Part shown: positions 26,901 to 32,769 of the stretch, in pieces
Numbering within the stretch: position 1 is the stretch's first letter
How the letters are laid out: every line of letters begins with the position of its first letter
NCBI GenBank assembly: GCA_030252795.1
Contig: CP127080.1
Coordinates: 2,745,501 to 2,809,500 of the forward strand
DNA: 64,000 bases
Direction: 5' to 3'
Source: Porticoccaceae bacterium LTM1
Lineage (GTDB): Bacteria; Pseudomonadota; Gammaproteobacteria; Pseudomonadales; Porticoccaceae
The notes under the pieces: generated by a model
What the model saw: the letters and a program-made list of their open reading frames with translations, nothing else
What the model was told of the DNA's origin: nothing
Database searches by the model: none
Made by a program: the position numbers and the translations under genes

Positions 26901-27104
26901 TACGCCTGCTGCCTCTGCCAATTGCAACAGTGCAGACTCTGTATTTTGGGCATCCATTTTCAGATCAACCGGCTCAGATTCCTGTGCATAGCTGCTCAAG
27001 CTCAGCAATGCAACTACAGCAGCCACACCTGCTGCCATTTTTGTCTTGTGAGACTTCACACTCGATTTATTCAATCTTTGGTTCAATGATGATACCTGCA
27101 TCAT
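23910..27104 (-). CDS. TonB-dependent outer-membrane receptor with STN signalling domain (receptor B)
   Basis: 1064 aa from MMQVSSLNQR, chosen because AGAGGGTGGGG directly precedes it; the frame is open 84 nt further up but without an RBS. Signal peptide, STN domain (LKMDAQNTESALLQLAEAAG), then VEEIVVTGSSLRKKDLSAPL, the plug with AANLRGLGVESTLVLVNGRR, and a barrel ending in a C-terminal Phe (NVTKEFDF), the usual outer-membrane assembly signal. The gene follows its own sigma and FecR genes and has a sigma B promoter. It is a paralogue of receptor A with diverged extracellular loops, so it probably recognises a different ligand. Confidence 0.93.
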   Translation of the reverse strand: MMQVSSLNQRLNKSSVKSHKTKMAAGVAAVVALLSLSSYAQESEPVDLKMDAQNTESALLQLAEAAGVQIVFSPEIARKNMSPVVRGSLTINQALDQVLKNTNLTYMVGADDVVTISEKEEAEGQSEKEVEEIVVTGSSLRKKDLSAPLDVFTKEDLQRRGIFSAEDFVRSLSANFGNLNESSSTTGIDQDLVVQIGMSQSGIQGSAAANLRGLGVESTLVLVNGRRVAKSPVLDNGYVDLNGIAFSEIERIEVLYDGASAKYGSDAVGGVINFILSKEAGTGATTEVRYEHGQNGGNTYNLNQSFRYSWGSGRARLGFSKSENQAISSTKAGWYTKDLTSRGGQDSRYTGGGQPGGVYQGYDYITWTPIYVSLPEDHDGVDASVEDFSRDNILPNDYDLNPDLSTARERTSFRFDAEQDLGFWNTTVYLDASLNKNETLNRWKVARANNVTVPESNAFNPFNRDVRVNYIFIEETDSGLVDAFSPINQNENYNVNLGFKMDLPFSDWTMDLSGRWTEHSVYARFTDINMSACEKNPATGRQYGKYYDPNDPSDPGQDNWERGLRFQCDAGKESAWSQLISSSDPNEAINLFGNGSAQSAHLADTVITYTTANPVNSSYGFNLLTEGALFTLPGGDIRLALGMDRDVQVTNYKNDGVRATYAGMNDKVYTVNEGAFFETSIPIIGEDNALPGVQLLELGIQNRWTRLEMPQSNAANDTFTSSVPKLTLAWMPYEDLIVRGTWSESFRAPSNSEIVGSEARYDDPVSCQGDGCNYIWNDPTAWASRYIDVDGYYDEDGNFIDGPTPVYVYSTNLGVNPNIRPETAENITFGFDWMPSFLPGLQMKATYNFIDYTDRIAQTSHYSWPAEDWQSVPDLFYEDPETDKLLLVRNVSTNLALSRNKSVNFDLSYSFSSNMGNFLVGVNGTYTGTLEESLLLGGDIVPKVATVTGSDKLVGRAFVDWQYDNMGAALSVNYKSDYVQNISRWNPDEGAYSDLSNHIEEYWTLDLTGRYSLVEQGLNINFGIRDITNNPYPFIDNSGRPFDNRRVNVQGRTAYMNVTKEFDF

Positions 27105-27164
27105 CCCCACCCTCTTTATGTGTAATGAAATATTTATTGACGAAGAATTCACGTCTTTTCTTTT

Positions 27165-27190
27165 AACGAAAATTGATTCACTACACACTC
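27165..27190 (-). promoter_or_regulatory. ECF sigma B promoter upstream of receptor B
   Basis: Minus strand GAGTGTGT, 14 nt, CGTT. The same blocks and spacing occur upstream of the sigma B gene (28932-28957). It leaves about a 55-nt leader before receptor B and differs from the sigma A motif. Confidence 0.65.
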
Positions 27191-27270
27191 AAACTTTTAT
27201 AAAAATATTTCTAAAAATCCTTTTATAAAAATATCGCCATCAACAAGAAACAATAATTTTCCAACAAAAA

Positions 27271-28344
27271 TCAATCCAACCCGGTTATTACAATCCTGTC
27301 CGGATACTCAACAACTCTTAACGGCAAGGCCTGCTCAAATCGCTTGAGCGCAGCATCAATAGCATTCAGTTTGAATACACCGCTTACCTTGACATCCATA
27401 ACACGGCTGTCTTCAATCAGAATCTTCTTGGTTGTATAGCGATTCAGCTCTTTAACAACTTCCTGAAGGGTTCGATTCATAAATCGAATTCGCCCAAAAC
27501 GCCAATCGGGAAAGTTGTCTGACTGAGAAATTTCTTCGCTGGTTATCCTCGCCGATGATGACCCCATATTTCCGGTGAATGTCGCCATCACTCCTGCACC
27601 AAGGCGATATTTGCCTGCAGTACCTTCTACCGGGATGGGTTGACCAGGTTTGATGTCCACGGCTTCTGTTGTCGGTGTCATTTTATTTTCTGCCCGATGT
27701 ACTGCAACCAACCCCTCAACCACAGCCACTTTCAATGCAAATCCTGCTTTTTGCACATTAAATCGTGTCCCTAATACCGTTACAGCTTTCCCTTCTGTAT
27801 CCACAAGGAAAGGACGATTGGGATCAGCTGTCACCTCAAAATACGCCTCACCCCAGTTCAAGGTGACTCGACGCTGATTTTCACTGTAATCCACCAATAA
27901 CCGGGTGTTGGTGTTCAATATCACCAGGCTTCCATCTCCCAGAGTGACTGCTCGATTTTCTCCGGTGCTGGTCTGGTAGATAGCTAATTGCGACTCTGGC
28001 ACTGAGGATTCCCCAACAAACCAGCCCTGCCAGGCTACCGCAACACCGAAAAGCACACTGGCCGCCAATGCGACTGGCAACCAGCGCTGACGAGGTTTCA
28101 CAGGGGGTCTTTTTTCACTAACCTCTTCGCCCAACTCATCCAGTCGCGAAGAGAGCGCACCAGTGCTGTGCCACACATCAAGCATCGATTCGTATTCAGC
28201 GCGGCTCTCTGCACTTTGCTCCAGCCATGATGCCAGTGCCTGCTCTTCTTCAGCCGTCATAACCCCGGAATAGAGCATAGCGGCGAAATCTGCAGCCTGT
28301 GCTGTACGCTCATCGACCTGTTGCTTGTTAATAGTCATTTCCAT
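27271..28344 (-). CDS. FecR-family regulator (B)
   Basis: 357 aa from MEMTINKQQV, whose ATG shares one base with the sigma B stop (TAATG) and lies after GGAAGGG. The cytoplasmic region (AQAADFAAMLYSGVMTAEEE, DUF4880-like) is followed by a transmembrane segment (WLPVALAASVLFGVAVAW), the FecR domain (GENRAVTLGDGSLVILNTNT, GEAYFEVTADPNRPFLVDTE, VLGTRFNVQ) and a C-terminal STN-like part (LQEVVKELNRYTTKKILIED). It carries the surface signal from receptor B to sigma B. Confidence 0.93.
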   Translation of the reverse strand: MEMTINKQQVDERTAQAADFAAMLYSGVMTAEEEQALASWLEQSAESRAEYESMLDVWHSTGALSSRLDELGEEVSEKRPPVKPRQRWLPVALAASVLFGVAVAWQGWFVGESSVPESQLAIYQTSTGENRAVTLGDGSLVILNTNTRLLVDYSENQRRVTLNWGEAYFEVTADPNRPFLVDTEGKAVTVLGTRFNVQKAGFALKVAVVEGLVAVHRAENKMTPTTEAVDIKPGQPIPVEGTAGKYRLGAGVMATFTGNMGSSSARITSEEISQSDNFPDWRFGRIRFMNRTLQEVVKELNRYTTKKILIEDSRVMDVKVSGVFKLNAIDAALKRFEQALPLRVVEYPDRIVITGLD

Positions 28345-28901
28345 TACTTCATCCCTTCCCGCAGGCTCGCCAAAGCGGTGGCTATATAACGTTGTACCGA
28401 TGCCACAGAGATCCCCATCTCTTCCGCCACCTCCGGGTAACTTTTGTACTTGAATCGGTTCAATACAAAGGCCTGTCGACACTTGGTCGGCATTAATTTG
28501 AGTGCACTCATCATCCGGTCCAGTTGCTGCTCGGTAGCCACAACCATCTCCGGGGTTGGGTGGTCAGTGGAGGAGAACTCTTCTTCGTAAGCCAGGTGTT
28601 GATCCTCTCTTCGGGAAACTGCCTTGCGTTGTCGATCCACAATCAGATTGGAGACGATAGAGAACAGGTACGCCCGTGTACTGCCACTTTGCTCGGACAA
28701 GCGTTGAGCCAACCCCTCGACACGGGCCAGCCTCAGGAACAGATCCTGAAGAACGTCTTCCCGATCTTCCTCATTGACCAACCTTGCTTTCAAAAAGCGA
28801 CGCAGAGCAACGCCATGCTCATGAAAAGTTCTTTCCAGCAGCGCTTCCCTGGTTTCAGGATGATCCGTCAGGTAATAGATGTTGCGACCCTTTCTCTCCA
28901 T
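28344..28901 (-). CDS. ECF RNA polymerase sigma factor, FecI-like (sigma B)
   Basis: 185 aa from MERKGRNIYY. An in-frame GTG at 28955 falls within the promoter motif and is rejected. Region 2: NEEDREDVLQDLFLRLARV and TRAYLFSIVSNLIVDRQRK. Region 4: RQAFVLNRFKYKSYPEVAEE and GISVASVQRYIATAL. It is similar in layout to sigma A but recognises a different promoter if the motifs are right. Confidence 0.92.
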   Translation of the reverse strand: MERKGRNIYYLTDHPETREALLERTFHEHGVALRRFLKARLVNEEDREDVLQDLFLRLARVEGLAQRLSEQSGSTRAYLFSIVSNLIVDRQRKAVSRREDQHLAYEEEFSSTDHPTPEMVVATEQQLDRMMSALKLMPTKCRQAFVLNRFKYKSYPEVAEEMGISVASVQRYIATALASLREGMK

Positions 28902-28931
28902 ACCGATTCTTCTTGCTTCTTCAAGAGAGTA

Positions 28932-28957
28932 AACGTAAGTCAGATAGGCACACACTC
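28932..28957 (-). promoter_or_regulatory. ECF sigma B autoregulatory promoter
   Basis: Minus strand GAGTGTGT, 14 nt, CGTT, matching the receptor B site in both blocks and spacing. CGTT ends 30 nt before the chosen sigma B ATG. Confidence 0.65.
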
Positions 28958-29101
28958 AGCTCGAAGTGAAAATTTCAGTCCAGGCGATTGCCTGACTCTG
29001 GTGACTATAGCCATGAAAGTCATGATATGGGCACTTTTCAATGACCACTGCGATAGGTGTAAGGGGGTAAATGGGAGGGGGGAGCTTTTGCTGAGGCAAA
29101 T

Positions 29102-29139
29102 AAAAACCCCTGATGACGGAGGGAGGTGTCGATCAGGGG
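29102..29139 (-). terminator. Terminator-like hairpin upstream of sigma B
   Basis: CCCCTGAT and ATCAGGGG arms with a partly paired interior (GAC/GTC), followed on the minus strand by TTTTT. No minus-strand gene ends here, so it may stop antisense transcription from ettA or act as an upstream attenuator. Confidence 0.45.
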
Positions 29140-29412
29140 CTAGCGTTGTACTTCCTACCGGCCTTGAGCAGGCTCTTGATTCTTGTGAACTCTATCCTAA
29201 TGCACTTGCGAACTAATGCCAACTACCACTTAACCTTAATTTTGTGCCGTTTACCTCTCAATTACGCCGAATTTTAATTGGTTTGTATGGTATTCATGGG
29301 GCATACCTGCCCTTATTCCCCAAATACAATGCATCAGAGACTTGCGATTTAAGGTAGAATCGCCGCTCAAGTCACCCACTTATTTACTTATAGCGAGAGG
29401 CCGAACCCAGCA

Positions 29413-31077
29413 ATGGCTGAATACGTCTATTCCATGAACCGCGTTGGCAAGGTAGTCCCGCCGAAACGCGAAATTCTCAAAGACATCTCCCTATCCTTCT
29501 TTCCCGGCGCCAAGATTGGTGTATTGGGTTTGAATGGTGCCGGTAAATCCACCCTGCTGCGCATTATGGCCGGTGTTGATACCGACTATAACGGCGAGGC
29601 CCGCCCGATGCCGGGCATCAAAGTGGGCTACCTGCCCCAGGAACCGGATCTGGATCCTGCCAAAGATGTGAAAGGCAACGTCGAAGATGGCCTGCGCGAA
29701 GCACTGGACGCTCTGGCTGGCCTGGATCAGGTATACGCCGATTACGCAGCTCCCGACGCCGATTTCGACAAACTGGCCAAAAAGCAGGAACAGTTTGAGA
29801 ACATCATCCAGGCCTGGGATGCCCACAACCTGCAACACAAAATGGATGTTGCCGCCGACGCCCTGCGCCTGCCGCCCTGGGACGCTGACGTAACCAAGCT
29901 GTCCGGTGGTGAGCGTCGCCGAGTGGCGTTGTGCCGCTTGCTGCTGTCACGTCCGGACATGCTGCTGCTCGATGAGCCCACGAACCACCTGGACGCCGAA
30001 TCCGTTCACTGGCTCGAGCGCTTCCTGGTTGATTTCAACGGCACCGTGGTAGCGATTACTCACGACCGTTACTTCCTCGACAACGCCGCCGGCTGGATTC
30101 TGGAGCTGGACCGCGGTCGCGGCATTCCTTATGAAGGCAACTACACCAGCTGGCTGGAACAAAAACAGGCCCGTCTGGCTCAAGAAGAGCGCAGCGAAGC
30201 CTCTCACCAAAAAGCCCTGAAGCAGGAGCTGGAATGGGTTCGCCAGAACCCGAAAGGTCGTCACGCCAAGAACAAGGCGCGTCTGGCCCGCTTTGACGAG
30301 ATGAATAGCCGCGAATTCCAACAGCGTAACGAGACCAACGAAATCTACATTCCGCCGGGTGAGCGCTTGGGTGACAAAGTTATTAACTTTGAAAACGTCA
30401 CCAAGAGCTACAACGGTCGCATGTTGATGGAGAACTTGAACTTCTCAGTTCCGAAAGGCGCCATCGTCGGTATTATCGGTGCCAACGGTATGGGTAAATC
30501 CACCCTGTTCCGCATGATCACCGGTCAGGAGCAACCCGACAGCGGCACCATCGATATTGGTGAAACCGTACAGGTTGGGTTTGTGGATCAGAGCCGTGCC
30601 AACCTGGATGACAAGAAAACCGTTTGGGAAGAAGTCTCTGGCGGACACGACATGCTGCGTATCGGCAACTATGAAGTTCCGTCACGCGCCTATGTCGGTC
30701 GCTTTAACTTCAAAGGCTCCGATCAGCAGAAACGCGTTGGCGATCTGTCCGGTGGTGAGCGCGGTCGACTGCACCTGGCCAACACCCTGAAACAGGGTGC
30801 CAACATGCTGCTGCTTGACGAGCCGTCCAACGACCTGGATGTGGAAACCCTGCGCGCACTGGAAGAAGCCCTGCTCAACTTCCCGGGTAACGCCATGGTG
30901 ATCTCGCACGATCGCTGGTTCCTCGACCGTATTGCCACACATATTCTCGCTTACGAGGACGACAGCAATATTGAGTTCTTTGAAGGTAACTACACCGAGT
31001 ACCACGAAGATCTGATCAAGCGCAAAGGTGTAGATGCCCAACCGCATCGAACTCAGTACAAAAAACTGAAAACCTAA
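29413..31077 (+). CDS. ettA: Energy-dependent translational throttle protein EttA (ABC-F ATPase)
   Basis: 554 aa, essentially the length of E. coli EttA. Two ABC cassettes: GLNGAGKST, LSGGERRRVALCRLLL and LLLDEPTNHLD in the first; GANGMGKST, LSGGERGRLHLANTL and LLLDEPSNDLD in the second. The ABC-F linker (WVRQNPKGRHAKNKARLARF) lies between. The N-terminal MAEYVYSMNRVGKVVPPKRE is highly typical. The protein binds the ribosomal E site and gates entry into elongation according to ATP/ADP. It is a single-gene unit with its own terminator. Confidence 0.97.
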   Translation: MAEYVYSMNRVGKVVPPKREILKDISLSFFPGAKIGVLGLNGAGKSTLLRIMAGVDTDYNGEARPMPGIKVGYLPQEPDLDPAKDVKGNVEDGLREALDALAGLDQVYADYAAPDADFDKLAKKQEQFENIIQAWDAHNLQHKMDVAADALRLPPWDADVTKLSGGERRRVALCRLLLSRPDMLLLDEPTNHLDAESVHWLERFLVDFNGTVVAITHDRYFLDNAAGWILELDRGRGIPYEGNYTSWLEQKQARLAQEERSEASHQKALKQELEWVRQNPKGRHAKNKARLARFDEMNSREFQQRNETNEIYIPPGERLGDKVINFENVTKSYNGRMLMENLNFSVPKGAIVGIIGANGMGKSTLFRMITGQEQPDSGTIDIGETVQVGFVDQSRANLDDKKTVWEEVSGGHDMLRIGNYEVPSRAYVGRFNFKGSDQQKRVGDLSGGERGRLHLANTLKQGANMLLLDEPSNDLDVETLRALEEALLNFPGNAMVISHDRWFLDRIATHILAYEDDSNIEFFEGNYTEYHEDLIKRKGVDAQPHRTQYKKLKT

Positions 31078-31079
31078 AA

Positions 31080-31114
31080 CAAAAAAGCCCCGCTCAATCA
31101 GCGGGGCTTTTTTG
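31080..31114 (+). terminator. Intrinsic terminator of ettA
   Basis: AAAAAAGCCCCGC and GCGGGGCTTTTTT form a perfect hairpin with a 7-nt loop just after the ettA stop codon. The A and T tracts make it usable in both directions. Confidence 0.93.
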
Positions 31115-31143
31115 TACTTAGTAGCGGCTTTAGCTGCTTTTCC

Positions 31144-31221
31144 TGTCATCCTGAACGCAGTGAAGGATCTTAAAGAATCAGAAGCTAAACAAAGAGATCC
31201 TTCGCCGGGCTCAGGATGACA
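31144..31221. repeat. Intergenic inverted repeat, family B (first copy)
   Basis: The left arm TGTCATCCTGAACG...GGATCT (31144-31170) faces the right arm AGATCCTTCG...AGGATGACA (31195-31221). A related element stands at 51594-51675. It lies between ettA and the last gene of the formate dehydrogenase operon. Confidence 0.8.
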
Positions 31222-31231
31222 GCCTACAACA

Positions 31232-31558
31232 TTATTTCAGCGCTTTCAGAATTCCATCGGGATTAAATCCCCGAATCACCTCACCATTCACCACCGACAG
31301 TGGAATGCCGCGTCCACCGAGACTTTTGAATTGCCGCTTGGCATCGGAATCCTTATCAATATCCAGTTCGGTAAAAGGAATATTCTTTTCCGCCAGAAAA
31401 GATTTTAGTGCCGTGCAATACCCACACCACTCAGCGGAATAGACTAACACTTCACCTTCAGCCACCGCAGGCAATTCCGGTGGATCAATAAAATTGTGAA
31501 TGCTCGTCCAGTTCACCCAGATCGCCAGAGCAATTAAAACCACCAACAGTTTTTTCAT
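31232..31558 (-). CDS. Membrane-anchored glutaredoxin-like protein
   Basis: 108 aa. A single N-terminal hydrophobic helix (LLVVLIALAIWVNWTSI) is followed by a glutaredoxin fold with VYSAEWCGYCTALKSFL (CGYC) and the GIPLSVVNGEVIRGFNP cis-Pro/glutathione-site region. It is directed to the periplasmic side or anchored at the membrane. It is the last gene of the fds operon, 13 bp after fdsD. A link to formate dehydrogenase maturation is only positional. Confidence 0.87.
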   Translation of the reverse strand: MKKLLVVLIALAIWVNWTSIHNFIDPPELPAVAEGEVLVYSAEWCGYCTALKSFLAEKNIPFTELDIDKDSDAKRQFKSLGGRGIPLSVVNGEVIRGFNPDGILKALK

Positions 31559-31571
31559 GATTCCTTCACCT

Positions 31572-31796
31572 TTAAATCCGTTCTACGGCCTTTTTGGCCA
31601 CCAGTGATAGTTTCTCACCACCTTCGGCCAGATAGTGACCAATTCGCTCTCTCATTGGTGGTGCCCAGAATTTTTGTATATGCCCCGCGACGGCGTTCAC
31701 CGCCGCTTCTTCGCCAATCAATTCAACGGGTTGATTGGCGGCAATCTGGTTGACCATTTTGATCAGATGGTTCAATTGATCAGTGTCGTGGCTCAT
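31572..31796 (-). CDS. fdsD: Formate dehydrogenase delta subunit
   Basis: A 74-aa small protein (LNHLIKMVNQIAANQ, then HIQKFWAPPMRERIGHYL), the FdsD family found with soluble NAD-dependent Mo formate dehydrogenases. The KFWAPPMR segment is typical. It is needed for assembly or activity in Cupriavidus-type enzymes. AGGAAAA precedes the ATG. It lies downstream of fdhD in the operon. Confidence 0.92.
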   Translation of the reverse strand: MSHDTDQLNHLIKMVNQIAANQPVELIGEEAAVNAVAGHIQKFWAPPMRERIGHYLAEGGEKLSLVAKKAVERI

Positions 31797-31850
31797 TTGT
31801 TTTCCTGTTTATAATTTCAACTACCGGGATTCTTCACTTGCCTTGCTCAC

Positions 31851-32651
31851 TCAGAATGACAACGGGTCACAGTGTGCATAACAGACAAACCCTTCATCGC
31901 GGGTAAATCCGAGCAAGGTGATATTTAATTTTTCTGCCAACTCAATTGCCAGTGACGTTGGTGCCGAGATGGCTGCCATTAAATTCATCCCGGCCCAACC
32001 GGCTTTTTGCACCATCTCGTAACTGGCTCGGCTGGTTACCAGTAAAAAGCCATTGGGGCGCTCAGCTTTTGCCAAGGCACCTATTAATTTGTCCAGCGCA
32101 TTGTGACGCCCGACATCTTCGCGAAGACAAGTTATATTTCCCTTTAAATCAGCCCAGGCCGCCGCATGAACCGCTCCAGTGATGCGATTGATTGGCTGCT
32201 GTTCAGGCAGTGCTTGCATGGCGCGATGTATTATCCCGGCATCCATTTTTTCGCCATGCTCACTTTCCCCCCTATGCAGTGGCAAAGGCAGATGCAGCGC
32301 CTGCTCTAACGACTCTGCGCCACACAGGCCACAACCGGTTCGTCCTGTCAGGTTTCGGCGCCATTGCTTCAATTGTTGAAAGCGACGTTCACTGATTGTC
32401 AGTTGCAGTTCAATACCTTTTTCTGTCTCTTTCTGTTCAACACTGAACAGCTCCGAGGGTTTTTCAATAATCCCTTCGGTCAAACTAAAACCGAGAGCAA
32501 AATCCACCAGGTCATTGGGTGTGGCCATCATCACCACATGGGATATGCCGTTGTATACCATGGCCACCGGCACTTCCACCGCCACCTTATCGGTATCGGT
32601 TTCGTTTTTTTTGCCCTGCCACCTCTGCACGTTTACTTGCTGACAGGTCAT
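31851..32651 (-). CDS. fdhD: Formate dehydrogenase accessory sulfurtransferase FdhD
   Basis: 266 aa from the ATG; a TTG 15 nt earlier with AGGA at good spacing is a real alternative. It carries the conserved CxxC loop GRTGCGLCGAESLEQAL, which transfers sulfur from IscS to the Mo-bis-MGD cofactor, plus CLREDVGRHNALDKLIGAL and LVTSRASYEMVQKA. It acts in the cytoplasm to activate FdsA. It lies downstream of fdsA across a perfect palindromic repeat. Confidence 0.95.
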   Translation of the reverse strand: MTCQQVNVQRWQGKKNETDTDKVAVEVPVAMVYNGISHVVMMATPNDLVDFALGFSLTEGIIEKPSELFSVEQKETEKGIELQLTISERRFQQLKQWRRNLTGRTGCGLCGAESLEQALHLPLPLHRGESEHGEKMDAGIIHRAMQALPEQQPINRITGAVHAAAWADLKGNITCLREDVGRHNALDKLIGALAKAERPNGFLLVTSRASYEMVQKAGWAGMNLMAAISAPTSLAIELAEKLNITLLGFTRDEGFVCYAHCDPLSF

Positions 32652-32690
32652 CTTATGAGAGTCCAAATAAATTCCTGTTTAATCGTATGC

Positions 32691-32753
32691 GGTGCGCACG
32701 GCGCACCCTACTCTTCGCTGCACCAACTCCCCGTAGGGTGCGCCGTGCGCACC
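32691..32753. repeat. Perfect palindromic repeat, family A
   Basis: Two perfect inverted 21-bp arms (32691-32711 and 32733-32753, beginning GGTGCGCACGG and GTAGGGTGCGC) around a 21-nt loop, between fdsA and fdhD. The left arm recurs exactly at 56365-56385 and imperfectly at 486-506 and 42541-42560. Confidence 0.9.
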
Positions 32754-32769
32754 ACAATTCCATGCGACC

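Larger units (their letters stand above)
28902..29412. other. Divergent spacer between sigma B and ettA
   Basis: 511 bp without a convincing gene. It holds the sigma B promoter, a terminator-like hairpin on the minus strand and presumably the ettA promoter. Reading frames that cross it are antisense extensions of sigma B. Confidence 0.6.

Noticed and set aside
28902-28955. GTG start extending sigma B by 18 residues
   Set aside because: Overlaps the motif B promoter and has no RBS.
28524-29216. 230-codon plus-strand open frame across sigma B and its upstream region
   Set aside because: Antisense to sigma B and its promoter; translation shows no domain.
31144-31221. CRISPR array
   Set aside because: Inverted, not direct, repeats with only two arms; no regularly spaced direct repeats are visible anywhere in the window.
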